Assembly (NCBI GenBank): GCA_963969495.1
Contig: OZ018320.1
Span: forward strand, 78,675,313 to 78,739,312
Length of the DNA stretch: 64,000 nucleotides
Direction of reading: 5' to 3'
Source of the DNA: Ceratothoa steindachneri
Taxonomy: Eukaryota; Arthropoda; Malacostraca; Isopoda; Cymothoidae
Shown: in pieces, positions 1-11,529 of the stretch
How positions within the stretch are numbered: position 1 is the first letter of the stretch
Layout: the number at the start of each line of letters is the position of its first letter
The notes under the pieces: model-generated
Seen by the model: the letters and a program-made list of their open reading frames with translations, nothing else
Told to the model about the DNA's origin: nothing
Databases searched by the model: none
Made by a program: the position numbers and the translations under genes

Positions 1-77
1 ATAACTCTATATCTAAAAAAGCACCATTTTCAAGAGATGATTATACAATGGGGAAACTAAGTCAATTTTTAGATAAG
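1..77 (+). CDS. NPRL3: NPRL3, internal exon (first in window)
   Basis: NPRL3 pairs with NPRL2 and DEPDC5 in GATOR1, the GTPase-activating complex for RagA/B that shuts down mTORC1 at the lysosome when amino acids are scarce. Reading frame 3 is open and ends with KLSQFLDK directly before AAG|GTATGT, a strong splice donor at 78. In vertebrate NPRL3 an equivalent low-conservation stretch precedes the CGQKFELK block, and the next exon here begins just upstream of that block, in phase 0. The exon is cut by the window edge, so its acceptor is not visible. Taken alone it would be hard to assign; its identity rests on phase and order with the six exons downstream. Confidence 0.72.
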
Positions 78-599
78 GTATGTATATAATTATTTATTTT
101 TAGCCTTAAGTAGTTCTGCTTTGAAGACATTTTCTCTATAAGGTTATACAGTATTTAGCAATTTTCCAGTTAATGAGCATATCATAAAATAATTTGGTAG
201 GTGTTTTACCACCAATCTGCACTTATTCTGAGACCTTTTATTTCTCACTGTAAATCTATATTTTAATATGACATCTGAACCACAGGTATCTACAGTGTAC
301 AGGTATCCCTAGATATATGCTGTTTTGAATAGGACGAATAGTAGATTACTGCCCCCAAATTTATTGTGACCATACCGTGATGTTAAGCGGCCTAAAATTG
401 AACTAGAGCAGTTCAAAAAGCATGCATAAATAACCATTGTACACAAAAGGTGCGTAAAAATAATTGATGCACAGCTACAACTAGGCCGCAGCTTCAGTTT
501 CTGCAAACACACAAGTATATAGTATTTATCGAGTTATTTCATTCAATTATTATTACTTATACATAACCTTGTCTCTAAAAAGTGTTTAAACTAAATATA
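78..599. other. NPRL3 intron 1, AT-rich sequence
   Basis: No coding signal is visible. At 298-320 a TA followed by CAGGTATCCCTAG looks like the outer end of a pogo/Tigger element and lies upstream of the Tigger coding remnant that starts near 600. I could not find a matching inverted end on the other side, so this end is only a suggestion. Confidence 0.4.
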
Positions 600-1146
600 G
601 TAAATGCAAGAATATTACAGAGAACCAAACTTGAAATTGCTAAAAGGTTTGATAATGGAGCAACAAAACAAGCATTGGAAGATTGCTTGGTATTCCAAAT
701 ACATATTACAAACTATTTTGAGCAAAGTGCATGAGTATCGTGATAAAGGTAAAGTGACATCTTCATCTTTAACCATGTAGTGCACTAGAATTAGAGAAGA
801 AATAAGGATTGAAATGGAAGACTTATTATTTGGGGCCTGGAGGATAGCAATCAAAAGCAAATTCCTATCGGCACAATATTATGCTTGACACTTTGAATTT
901 GTTTTTGATAGTTAAAGGAAGCAAGTATCAAGGGGAGACAACATTTTCACTGAGTGATAGTTGGGTGGATAATTTCAACAAACCAACTAACATAAAAACT
1001 GTAAAAGTAGCAGGAGAAGCGGCGCATGCTAATAAGGATGCTGTCACTAAATTTCCTGCTGAATTGAAGAAAATAATTACGATAATCGGCAAATATTCAA
1101 TATTAATGAAGCAGGGTATTATTTGGAAACAAATACCATTAAAAAC
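600..1146 (+). pseudogene. pogo/Tigger (jerky-like) transposase, 5' half
   Basis: Across changing frames this stretch follows the N-terminal half of Tigger transposases. A helix-turn-helix start (RTKLEIAKRF near 621) is followed by a block around 810-850 and then an open frame at 881-1162. That frame contains the DNA-binding linker SWVDNFNK, then VKVAGEAAHANKDAVTKFPAEL, ending near the first catalytic block. The first aspartate codon of the DDE/D triad (normally in DETGLFW) has become an asparagine-type codon next to a frameshift. The frame is cut at 1146 by the hAT element, and the protein resumes at 6427. The copy is dead and moderately old. Confidence 0.8.
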
Positions 1147-1300
1147 CAGAGGTGGGCACTAAATACATTTAAAGTATTTAAATACTAAATGTTAAATACA
1201 AGAGAAAAATTTATTTAGATACTAAATGCATTTTGAAAATGTATTTAATATTTAAATACTAAATACATTAAATGTATTTAGATACATTTTTAAATCCATT
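1147..1300. repeat. hAT left TIR and subterminal repeats
   Basis: After the 12-bp terminus, the motif (A/T)GTATTTAAATAC and close variants recur many times. Such subterminal arrays are where hAT transposases bind. Confidence 0.75.
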
Positions 1301-1563
1301 CAAATATATGATATATAATGACAATTGATAAGGACCATTGCTTTCACAACAAAAAAATATCCATTAAAATAATTGTATATTATAATTACTAATGTAGGAT
1401 TTGATGACAATTGGACTTAGGTACTACAAAAAAATAGAAAGTTCCATAGAATGAAATTTCAGTTAGCTACTTATATCAGCATTACATTTAATTAATAGTA
1501 ATATCAGTTGCTAAAATGTTTTGTCAGATAAAGAACTCCATTTTGGAGAGAAGGTCAATCCTC

Positions 1564-3140
1564 CTAAAGAGAAGAGCCATTCCACAGGAGCTGACAACGG
1601 AATGGTGGTATTGTATTTAATAAATAACCTTTTATGTTTGGATATCTATCTAAACTTTGAAGTGTTTTATTTGAATCCTGAATGTAACTGATAAATTCTA
1701 AATCTGCGGTTGATCGTGTTTGAGTGGGCTTTGTAAATCCAAAATAATCATTACTCTCCGATACACCACTGGATGATTCAGCTTCAGGTCTGTCTGCTAA
1801 ATTCTCAATCACTTGAATCATAATATTTTTAACAGTCTTGGTGGCTAGAACCGTCTCCATGAAATACTGATATCTAACCAGTGAAGTTTGAAGTATGGAT
1901 GGCTTGTTGATGCAATAATGGCATCTGTAATGCTGGCTTCATTTGCCAAGGTCAAATAAGATTGGTAGCGCTTTCCAAAGCCCTTAGTTACTGCACTTAG
2001 AAGAGGTTGGCAAAATTTTAGAGACTGTGACTGAAGGCTCTTCAGCTTTTTCTCCACAATGAGCAAGGTAGGGAGCAATTCTCCATAAAAAAGTTTTGTT
2101 CTCTCTGTAGGCCATCAATTGCCACTGCACTAGTTGCCAAAGCTGAGACATACTCCCCAAGAAATTCAATTTTGTGACTTCTGAACACTGGAAGTTCAAG
2201 GGACATCATGAGTTGATGTAATATGTCCTTGTGTTTTAAAAGTAATGACAATGCATCAAACAGAGAGTTCCACCTTGTAATGCAAGGCACCTTTAATAAA
2301 CAGTTGATAACAGTTTTGATAATCTCTGCTGATTTTGGACAACCGCTTTTGTTCCATAATGCTGAGCATTTTCCCATTGCAGCATGATTTATATTTGCAA
2401 AAAAAGATATTTTCAGTGCCTGTTTTGCATCATTTGTGGCCATGAGACTGAGTGTGTGTGTGTGTGAAGCACAGCACACATGCTTAGGTAGACTGAAGCT
2501 GCATGGGTCAGACGAAAGGTCTTCTTCCTCATCTAAGGCACTTCTCATTAAGAAACTATCCTCCAGCTTGTGCTCACCCTGATCTTCTTCACCTACCTGT
2601 ATTCCATCATCTGAATCTGTGGACACATTTGCAGCAGTGACTGCAAATTTCTTAAACGCTTTAACAAAATTAGAGTCGTTATCAGTGACAGTGCTCGTGA
2701 TTTTCTGCAGGGGGATATCGTATTCATTGATATTCTCCATATGTCAGGCAATCTTAATGTAGTTATGTTCTCCTTTGAAGCAATAGCATGTTAATACTCC
2801 ACTGTGATGGACAAGAGCAGCTTTCTCAAGCTGAAAAAATGAAATAACAGTCCAATTTTTGTCTCATAAATGTTTTTATAAATTTTACATATTAATATAA
2901 TCAAGATAAATTCCACCAACAAATAGGTCTGCTTTCAGCCAAGAGCTGATAACTCCCTAACTGTAAAGACATTTTCAATTTCATATTTCATAAAGAACAG
3001 AATCTTAACATACCCAATGAACTGTAATGCCTAAAAAACTACGGCGATGAGTTGACCAAATATCTGCAGTAAGACATAAGTAAGTGGTGCTGTCTAGTTT
3101 ATTCTTCAGTATAACTCTTGTCACTTTCTCTTCTATAAGA
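1564..3140 (-). pseudogene. hAT transposase, central and C-terminal parts
   Basis: Read on the minus strand, 3140-3000 gives the hAT catalytic block CLTADIWSTHRRSFLGITVHW. 2740-2042 gives a 232-residue open frame with TVTDNDSNFVKAF, the core CCASHTHTLSL and the conserved TRWNSLFDAL. 1860-1564 ends with RYPNIK, the start of the hAT dimerisation domain; the following residues are frameshifted away from the usual PSSAPVERLFS. Frame changes near 2040 and 1850 break the reading. An acidic insert at 2500-2640 lies between the catalytic blocks. The N-terminal exons are at 5396-6086, beyond the L2 insertion. Confidence 0.85.
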
Positions 3141-3595
3141 TTTCAGCCTAGCATCCGCCTTGAAATGACGTTGACTGAAGAATTTAGACCTGCTGTAGTG
3201 GAATGTACAATTATTTTGAGTGAAATTAATTTTTACAGTGAAATGAGAGTATATGGTTGCATATAAAATTTTATATATATAAAATGTAGCTATATGAATA
3301 TCCTATAACTATATAGGACTGGTACATTAATTCATAAATATTCAGAATTACATAGTAAAATATTGACTTTCAGTATTGTTAGGAATATATACATTATCAA
3401 GCTTTATTTCCTACATTTTTGATGGATGGGCTTGCTAGTTTTGACATAATGATATACAGGTATTGCTACTATAACAAAATACATTGTTATAGGAATTCAT
3501 CTAATAACTACATATAATTGATCAATAATTGTACTAATTATTCCTGAAAAGTTTTTATTCAATGATATCTTATTTCCAACCTGACGACTACAAAT

Positions 3596-5119
3596 TTGTC
3601 CAATGCTATATCTGATCACTTCCTTATCAACTTCAACTTCTCTATCCCATTCCATATACCTCCCCAGCTGTCTCATAATCCTAAGCCTTTCTGTCGACTT
3701 GCCTCCATTGATATTCCCTGCCTATCTAATGATGTGGCCTCCAAACTTCCTCCCATTGATGCTTCTGCCTCTCCTGACCAGATTCTCTCTTCTTTGGAGC
3801 AACTCCTTCTCACTTGTCTTGATGCCCACTCTCCCCCCGTGTCACCCCTTCAAACTCCCGCTGTCACCGTGCGCCTTGGTACTCTATGGAACTCTTCCGT
3901 GCTAGGCAGTCCATGCGTGGCCATGAAAGAGTCCTTAGAAAGGCTCGCACCTGTGGGCACGACATGACCCATCTCTTGCTGGCGTTCCAACTTGCAACAG
4001 CTTCCTACGTGGCGAAATTAAAATGTGCTCGTGAAGCCTACTCACGTAATCTGCTTACTGATAATAGGAATGATCCCCGTACCGTCTTCCGTCTGCTCTC
4101 CCGTCTTACTTCCCCAGCCCAGGTCTCCCCACCCATTAGCCCTGCTACTCTCTTGAATTTCTTCGCAGATAAGGTCACTAACCTCCGTGCCTGCCTCCCT
4201 CAGCCTTCTGTCCCGGCTCCTGCCATTCTCTCTGACTTCCCGCCTCAGCTGCTTATCATTTTCCCCGCTGTGACCGCGTTGGAGCTTAAGCCCTTCTCTT
4301 GCGTTCTAAGAAATCGGGCCCCCTAAAGGACATTTTTCCGCCTAAACTGTTATGTAAAATTCTGCCTGCTATCCTCCCAATGCTTTTTCACTTGTTCAAC
4401 ACTTCATTTGCAACTGGTCTTGTTCCCTCTTCCTTCAAACGTGCCCACACCCGTCCGATTCTTAAAAAGCTTCAACTGAACCCCACTGACCCTTCCAATT
4501 ATCGCCCGATTTCGCAACTTCCTTTCCTCTCTAAAGTCTGGAGAGAGCGGTTGCTTCATGCATCAACATTCACATGGTGGCCTGTAACATTCATGAAACC
4601 TATCAATCTGGTTTCAAGTCAGGTCACTCCACAGAAACTGCCCTTCTCAATGTGTCCGATTGCTTACAAAGAGCCACGGACAGGGGGTTGTGTCTCCATC
4701 CTCATTCTACTCGACCTCTCCTCTGCCTTTGATACTATTGACCATACCGTCCTACTTGATCGTCTCCACTCTTTCCTCGGCATATCAGGCACCGTGCTTG
4801 ACTGGTTCCGCTCTTACCTCTCGTCTCATAGCCAATCCGTTGTGATTGACGACGTTTCATCCGACTCTACCCCCATTCGCTTTGGAGTGCCACAAGGCTC
4901 TGTCCTTGGTCCTCTACTATTTCGTATCTACCTCTTTTGAATATTCCTCGTTCATCCCTCTGCTCAATAAGGGACTGCTCCTTCTCAACCTGCGCCCCTA
5001 AGTTGTGGAATGCTCTTCTTGCTGAAATCAGGTCTTGTCCCTCTCTTACCACATTTAAGCTTCTCCTAAAAATGCATCTTTTCACTATTGCCTTCTCCCC
5101 CCTCTTGAATTTCCATTGA
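3596..5119 (+). pseudogene. L2 pol remnant lacking the RT active site
   Basis: In order it shows the endonuclease tail NAISDHFLINF, the linker, the RT fingers ([27 protein letters not shown]), palm motif [14 protein letters not shown] at about 4708-4745, and motif [14 protein letters not shown] at about 4883-4922. The frame then jumps to the C-terminal block FSTCAPKLWNALLAEIR (about 4982-5030). The segment that should carry the catalytic (Y/F)xDD box and thumb is absent, so this is a deletion and not only decay. Frame changes occur near 3890, 4300 and 4540. Confidence 0.85.
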
Positions 5120-5180
5120 ATTTCCATTCTCATCTCAGTACAATGTGCGCTCTGGGAAGGCCTCAGGCCTTGAAGAGCGC

Positions 5181-5200
5181 ATTATTATTATTATTATTAT
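5181..5200 (+). repeat. (TTA)n 3' tail of the L2 element
   Basis: Six to seven ATT/TTA units end the L2 insert. Short microsatellite tails are the normal 3' end of this group. Confidence 0.8.
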
Positions 5201-5395
5201 ATGTATGTGGATTCTCATGAAATTATTGCAATATATTAACCTCTGTTGCTTGTATATGTCTTCCTTTATTTAACTTCGTTATATAGCCTAGGTAGTGACC
5301 AATGATCCTAACGCTTTAGTATTCGGTTGTTATAAGAGCTTAACCTGTACTACTAATATTATAATTGTAAAAAACATTTGTAACTCAGAACTCAC

Positions 5396-5635
5396 CTTTA
5401 ATTAATCTCACAAAAGTTGGTTGCTCCGTGGTTGATAGGAGATGCACACCTTGTCTGATAAAATCTGTAATCAGCTTATAAACAACAGTATTCACTACAA
5501 AACACTCCGGTAATGTCTTTACTTTAACACCCCTGCATGAGGGACCATTGTCTAATACTGAACGTTTCTTTTGGAATCTTTCCTTTGAGCTGTCACGTAG
5601 TTATCTGCTTTTTGCACCAAAGGAGAATGCTTTCT
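5396..5635 (-). pseudogene. hAT transposase, exon after the BED finger
   Basis: The minus strand encodes HSPLVQKADNY, then after a frameshift RSVLDNGPSC, and ends with HLLSTTEQPTFVRLIK. The last stretch matches the hAT region in which a 'V...PTFR.LI' block follows the BED finger. It is followed on the minus strand by AAAG|GTGAGTT, a good splice donor, and preceded by an acceptor-like AACAG near 5636. The frame contains stops. Confidence 0.6.
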
Positions 5636-5897
5636 GTTGATAAATGTACATGATCAGATAATTGAATGACATTTATTTCACTTTGCCATAATTCACATTA
5701 AATTGATCAGCATATAGGTACTATAAATAATGGTGGTGCAAAAGTAAGCGGGTAGGTTCATGCATGGTAAACCTACGCTACTTGACATTATCGTTAGCTA
5801 CTAGCAATTTTGCTATTTTTTAAAAAAATAAGAAATAGTGAAACTTGTCAGTTCAATTAAGTATCATATTATATAATTAGCTTTAATAAATTCTCAC

Positions 5898-6086
5898 CTT
5901 CAAATGAATGTGTAGATTGGAAGTAACATTGCTCGCCACAGAGATTTCGCCATTGCATGATGTACATACACACTTTACATTTTTTCCATTGGAAGATTTC
6001 ACTCTAAAAAATTTACCAACTAGTAAAGGATGACTATAATTACATGATTCTTTATCTTCATGTTTATTATTGTCTAATCTCTCCAT
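5898..6086 (-). CDS. hAT transposase, BED zinc-finger exon
   Basis: The minus strand reads from MERLDNNKHEDKES at 6086. It shows a C-x2-C pair (CVCTSC) followed by a spaced H-x3-H (HIHLK context), typical of a BED DNA-binding finger. The preceding HPLVGKFFRV fits the aromatic-rich start of BED domains. The exon ends at HLK before AAG|GTGAGAAT, a clear donor, so this hAT gene was intron-containing. This exon is intact, unlike the rest of the transposase. Confidence 0.75.
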
Positions 6087-6317
6087 TTCACACTTTCAAA
6101 GAAGCTGAAGTTGCCATACAGCAGTTGAAATAATGCTGAGTGCTCTCACTATATAACCTAACACAACTGTGACCATCTGTTAACTGAATTTGAACTGATG
6201 CAAGCAATCTTCCCTCACCGGCTCACACAGTCAACCATTTGTGTCATGCAAGTTGCAACAAGCTAAAACATGCATTACACATTCTTAACAGCTATATAAA
6301 CCTATTAATAGTAAAGT

Positions 6318-6426
6318 TTTGCAAAAAGTATTTGAATACATTGTATTTAAATACTTTCAAAAGTATTTAAATACATGATTTCAAATGTATTTAAATACAA
6401 AGTATATAAATACTTGCCCACTTCTG
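6318..6426. repeat. hAT right subterminal repeats and TIR
   Basis: Repeated AAGTATTTAAATAC units precede the terminal TGCCCACTTCTG. They mirror the left end. Confidence 0.75.
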
Positions 6427-7274
6427 TTAAGAGCATTTTTGGACCAAAAAGAAGCAACTATATCTGGATATGGAGTAGCTAAAGCTTGCCTAACTCTTTT
6501 ACTAGCAGGCAGTTCTGAAGGGGATTTTAAATTCTTGGACAATGAACCACAGGCCTTTTAAAGGCTACAACAATCAATCTTTCCCAGTAATTTGGCGACC
6601 CAATAAAATGGCATAGGTAATCAAAACATTGTTTGAAGATTGGTTCACTGCACATTTTTGTCTGGAAATTAAAAAATATTGCAGTTAGAACAATTTGGAT
6701 CACAAAGTTTTTCTGATTTTAGATAATGCTCCTGGCCACCCCACCAAGCTTATATTTTTGCCGAATACAAGCTCACTGATACAGCCCATGTATCAGGGAA
6801 TAATATCAACCTACAAGGCATATTATTTTCAAAGAACTTTTGCCATGGCGATTCCAAATCAACTGGAAAATTGCAGAGTACAAGAATTTCAGAAACAATT
6901 TTATATCAAACAAGCAGTTGTAAATACTCATGAGCCATGGAAAAAAATGATAGCCAACTGTATGATATGCACATTGCCTGAATGCGCAAAGGATTTTGGC
7001 TATTTTATAAATCCAGTCAATGAAGTCATTGATGATATTGCTATAAATGCACAAGACCTTGACTTTAAGGATGTTAATTCAGGAAATGTTTGTGAATTAT
7101 TGGTTTCATTCAAATGAACTAAGTGACAAAGATCTTCTTGCACTCAAGCATCAAATGGCATATGAAGCAGGGAAAACAGAAACTAAAGAAATGGAAAACA
7201 CTTCTGAAGATCTCACACTGAAAGAACTTAAAGAATTGATGCGAAAAGTTGCATATCAAAGATTTTTTACTTGA
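6427..7274 (+). pseudogene. pogo/Tigger transposase, 3' half
   Basis: The protein resumes exactly where the hAT interrupts it: RAFLDQKEATISGYGVAK, then LTLLLAGSSEGDFK, the usual Tigger sequence after the first catalytic block. The frame at 6695-7117 carries the second catalytic block VFLILDNAPGHP and the NTSSLIQP...GIISTYKAYY block; Tigger proteins normally read QPMDQG here, but this copy has QPMYQG, so that aspartate is lost. Several frameshifts lie between 6540 and 6690. A shift near 7100 moves the acidic C-terminus (ELSDKDLLALKHQMAYE) to the frame at 7047-7274. No right inverted terminus was found. Confidence 0.82.
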
Positions 7275-8214
7275 ATTTATTCAAATGTAGAGACAAGCAT
7301 GTATGATCTTTGCTGTGGTTTATATAGGAAAATTGAATATTATCACAAAATGTTATCAAATAAGGAAAATGATAAATCAAATAAGGAAAACTGTTAAATT
7401 GGTGTTAGATTTTTTTTTTTTTTTTGTAAAAAGTAACTATTTTGATAGCCCAATATAAACTTGCAAGTTCACTTTCTGTAGTTGGATATTATTTCTGTTC
7501 ATCAGAGAAGGTGCAGGAAATTAAAATAACAGGAAAGTTCGCACAGTCCTGCAATATAAGTAAGTTTAAAAAGGCATTATTGATCGACTCTTCCTATTAT
7601 AGTGACCATTGGATAGTAAAGTCCACCTAAATTATGACAATTGGCTACAGCAATCCAATGGGTTTTTTGATGTACCCCTCTCCCTGACTTGATCATTATA
7701 GTGAGAGTTTACTCTATTTTATTTAAATATATATAATATGTGATGGTTATTTTTTAATAATTCCTCTTATTCTGAAAAATAGCTGGTTATTTTATGAATA
7801 TAATGCATGTAAAGTATTATAATGGGGAAAGAAATTGACTAAAAATCATCTCTAGTATTTGTACAAAGATCCATATTTACTTTTGTAGATTGGTATAGTT
7901 TTTATAAATGTAACTATGTTTGTATAAGTTTTATTTTTGATTAACAGGTTATTTCTATTTTGTTTTTCAGTGGGCTATGGCTTATGAATGAAAACATTAC
8001 TTCCAATTAAAGCAAAGTTAAGCAACATCAAGTATGGCAAGTTTCTAGATGATAGCCTATTTTTGGTTTCTTTACAGTGACTGTCATGCATTGTACATAC
8101 CCAGGGTTTGGGTCGCACATTAAACTCTAGGTATCCACTGATAAAAAAAATAAGCCATTTTTAAATGAGTCCAGATATATGATGAAAGCCTACCAAATTC
8201 TTCTTATTTTTCAG
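7275..8214. other. NPRL3 intron 1, remainder
   Basis: AT-rich sequence with a T run near 7411-7425. I see no gene. Part of it may be the 3' non-coding end of the Tigger element. It ends in a pyrimidine tract and TTTTTCAG acceptor at 8214. Confidence 0.5.
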
Positions 8215-8406
8215 GATCTGTCTTATCTTTTAGCTGTGAATAAGAAACTATGTGGAAATAAATTTGAATTAAAAGTCAATGACATCAGATTTGTTGGCCA
8301 TCCTGTGAATTTAGAAGATTACAGGGACTATTATACCAAAGAAAGTTCTAGGCATCGCTCAGCTGGATCTTCAGTCTTATTATTTAACATTGTATTTGCT
8401 CTAAAA
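8215..8406 (+). CDS. NPRL3: NPRL3, internal exon 2
   Basis: Sixty-four codons lie between a TTTTTCAG acceptor and a GTAAGT donor, phase 0 at both ends. The block KFELKVNDIRFVGHP is nearly identical in pattern to the vertebrate NPRL3 block, and LLFNIVFALK matches ILFNVVFALR. This is part of the N-terminal longin-like domain through which NPRL3 pairs with NPRL2. The linker between the two blocks (NLEDYRDYYTKESSRHRSAG) is the variable part of the family. Confidence 0.95.
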
Positions 8407-8903
8407 GTAAGTGATTTATATTTATCTTTTTTGGAATATTTAAAGTAGTTATTTTATTAATGCCCCAAATATAGGAAGTGCATGAAATAGTAGTTAGGTT
8501 CTAGAGCTGACAAACACAAGTGCAACTCTATAAAGACTGACATCAAAACACTCCATGCTGAATTAAATACCAAAATATATACTATTGGCCAATGATCTGA
8601 TAGATCTTGTTATCTTTATTTACTCACATTAAATTATAGTCATCTTCATCCATTCTAATATAATTTATTACTTTAAAATATTGTAGCACTGCTGATAGTT
8701 TAGGATACTCTTATTATATAATGTTTAAATGATGCTAATTGGCTGATTTTCTTTGATCTATTATTGCTCTGAGTAGACAGATACTCATAGTAAACCATGG
8801 AATGCGAGGAGTGAGATAGGGGAAATGTAAAAGTGGACATGTCTCTAAGGCCTGCTAGGGCATGCCTAACTGGGACATTAACTAGCTATTAACTATATGG
8901 CTT
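8407..8903. other. NPRL3 intron 2, 5' part
   Basis: Ordinary AT-rich intron sequence beginning with GTAAGT. Nothing recognisable lies before the I-clade insertion. Confidence 0.5.
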
Positions 8904-8915
8904 TCTAGCTCTTAA
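8904..8915 (+). repeat. Y1 left target-site duplication
   Basis: TCTAGCTCTTAA is repeated exactly at 14517-14528 after the element's A-rich tail. Confidence 0.95.
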
Positions 8916-9430
8916 CCCCGTAAGGGGTGTGGCGATTTGCCATCCTAGCCACCGTGCTGATGGGATTCAGCACCCCGTCTGACCCCAGCTTAGCCTCTTC
9001 TCCTTCCTTCAAAACACTTGTTTCCTCATTTTTCATACAACCTCTCCCACAACTTTCTCTGGTCAGCCTCTAATTTCACAGGGTAGATGCTGACCTTCTT
9101 CTCAGCCAACCATCCTGGATTGGGGCTGAGGGGGGAGGGGGCAATGTTCCCTAACCCCTGAGCTCCGGTCTGGGGTGGTTGGTTTTTAACAACCTGCTTC
9201 ATCCCCACCCATACCTTCCTCACATCCCTTTTCCTCTCCTCTTCACAATCTATCTTTTACGCCGGGTTCAAGGTGGCGCCGCCATGCCGATGGACTGCCA
9301 GGCCACTAGGCGGGAGAGGTGGTCCAAAATGGCGGCGCCTGGCTCTGCTAGGCCTGTAAGCACCTCTTGCAGTGCGGGCAACTGCGAGAGGTGATGAGCG
9401 GTTGCATCCCGTAATAAAAAGGGGGTCACC

Positions 9431-11500
9431 ATGCCCAATGATGAGTCTAACCCCCTGCCCTTTAATTCTCCCTGTACCAATGATGGAGCCGCTCTCGGGC
9501 AGCTCCACAAAAAAAATGGAGGTCCCCACCCCCCTGGGACCCTCCATATTTTTTTAACCAGAGAGGAGGCTTACTCCTCTCCTACACCTACGGGTGTAGG
9601 GGACTCCCCTCACCCCCTTCTCTGGAGATGATTTCGAGCACCTCCCTGCTTCCAGTGGCAGTCCCTCCTTTGCTTTCCAAGGGGACTGCCAAGAAAGCCA
9701 GCAGGCAGCCCATAGCCAACCGCTCCCCATCAAAGCGGCTCGGTAGGGCAAACCCCCTTAGGGGCGAGAGGGAAGCCAGGCCCCTTTGGTCGCTTTCCTC
9801 AAAAGACCTGCTGGCAACAATATTAAACCTTGCCAAGGTCAAGGCCCCTGCCTCCCCACACAAGACTGGTGACGCTGCCAATGGGACCTGTGATGGGATG
9901 GCCAACTGGAGGCCCCTCCTGCGATAGACATGGTCCGTGAGGAAACCCAGCCTCAGACCGTAGGGCCCCCGATGGGGGAGGATCCGGGCTTGGTGCCAAG
10001 CACCGAACCCGAATCTGCCCCTATGCAAGGTCCTCCACAAACGGCTGGGGCCTCCAAGGCAGTACAAGGAGGGGAGGGATCTCCTCCAACCAGTGCCCCT
10101 GTGACCACCAGGACCTTCTCCATTTCAGAGAAAGACCTGGCCTGGGGGCCCCTATCGGCAGAGGTGAGAAGCGGGTTCATTCCCCGCCCTCCTCTCCAAA
10201 AAAGAAAGAAAAAAAAAGACTAAGAATAATCGGGGCTCCTTTCCATCCACGGGGCCTGTAGGGATGGATGGGTCTGCTGCCACTTTGGCTAGCGACCAAG
10301 CGAAGATCGGCACATCCGGCCCCTCTACCCCCCCATGTGCGGAGCCTGTAACTATGACTAAGACCAAAAGTGCACAGGGCGGAGCCTCACTAACATCGGG
10401 GCCCCTCATTCAGAGGTTACCTGGCGTTTTTTAGCCCGCTGGCTTCAAACGCTTCTTCCTTATTCGCCCCACTGATGGCAGAATGTTGGCCAAGGGCAAC
10501 ATGATCCCTCAGAGGAGAGGATTAGCTAGTGCAATTGGTAGAGAGCCGAAGGTGATATGTTTCTCGGATGGGAGTCTTCTTTTGAATGCGGCGAATCCCA
10601 CCGTGGCAGTCAAGATAAGTGCTCTTTGGACCCTTCATAGCACCTCAGGGAGTGTGATACCGCACTCTACCATGAACTTTGTGAAATGAGTAGTTTATGC
10701 GAGGGAACTCGTTGACTACTCCATTGAGGACATCACCCTAGAGCTGGCCGACCATGGGGCAGTCAAGGTCGAACGTGTGATGAGAAAACAGGGAAGGGCC
10801 TCCAGACTCACCCCCTACACTCGTCGTCATGTTCGACTGTGACAAGCTCCCTTAATCGGAGCATGCTGGTTGGTACCGCTACCGCGTGAAGGCACTCGTG
10901 CCACTGCTGCGGTGGTGCTATTATTGTCACTGCTTCGGCCATACGAATCGTTCTTGTAGATGTGCAAAGTCGGTGTCACCTGAAGTCTGTATAAATTGCT
11001 CCAAGGCCACACACGATAAGTCTAAATCGTGTGTAGCCAAGTGTGTCAATTCCGGAGAGCCGCACCTAACTTCTTTGAAGTAATGTGGTGCATATCTCCT
11101 TGAGAAAGAAATCCTGGCCGTTTAGGCCCAGGATCGACTCTCATTCTGTGAGGCTAAGGACTTGGTCCTGGCGCGCCTGACTCTGCCTGGGACGTCATAT
11201 GCCTCAATAGTTAGAAAGGTACCCTCTGCTTCTGGCCCATCCAGGCCAACGAGCACGGTTGTTTCTGCGCCCATTCAGAGCCCTTCTGCGGGCTCTACTC
11301 AACCTGGGCACTTCCCTGGTAAAGCTGGCGGCAAAAAGGGTTCATACCCAACCCCGGCTAAAACCAGGGCTCCCCTCTCTTCCCCCAGCGTGACCGTTTC
11401 CCGTAAGGCGAAACGGCCACGCGCCTCCACCGGGAAGCGTACGGCCATTCCTGTGAGGGTCTTCTCTTCGAGGAGGGCCCCCGCGTCTCCTCTGAGCTAG
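9431..11500 (+). pseudogene. Y1 ORF1 (gag-like), frameshifted
   Basis: It starts at ATG 9431 in the context GGTCACCATGCCCAATG, which is shared by the other copies. The N-terminal half is proline, serine and basic rich. The knuckles CYYCHCFGHTNRSC and CINCSKATHDKSKSC lie at about 10917-11040, and the third knuckle has lost a cysteine (CVNSGEPH). The reading is spread over at least five frames. The protein would bind element RNA and form the ribonucleoprotein. Confidence 0.85.
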
Positions 11501-11529
11501 GCCTGGAGGGCCCCCCCGTCTCCTCTGAG

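Larger units (their letters stand above)
3575..5200 (+). mobile_element. L2-like (CR1 group) non-LTR retrotransposon, 5'-truncated
   Basis: The insert lies between two hAT coding blocks and ends in a TTA microsatellite (5181-5200), as L2/CR1-type elements do. The coding remnant starts at the end of the endonuclease domain (SDHFLI), so about the first half of the element is missing. I could not define a target duplication. Confidence 0.8.
1147..6426 (-). mobile_element. hAT DNA transposon (BED-type), complete ends
   Basis: The left terminus is CAGAGGTGGGCA (1147-1158) and the right terminus is TGCCCACTTCTG (6415-6426). These are 12-bp inverted repeats with one mismatch. The 8 bases outside them, ttaaaaac (1139-1146) and ttaagagc (6427-6434), agree at 6 of 8 positions, as expected for an aged 8-bp hAT target duplication. 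Both ends carry dense TTTAAATAC-type subterminal repeats. A transposase gene on the minus strand starts with a BED zinc finger near 6086 and ends with the dimerisation region at 1564. The element sits inside a Tigger transposase gene and contains an L2 retrotransposon at about 3575-5200. Confidence 0.9.

Noticed and set aside
298..320. Candidate Tigger 5' terminal inverted repeat after TA.
   Set aside because: No matching inverted end was found between 7275 and 8214, so the boundary is unsupported.
2450..2470. GTGTGTGTGTGTG microsatellite in the hAT transposase.
   Set aside because: It is short and inside a readable coding block, so it is not a separate feature.
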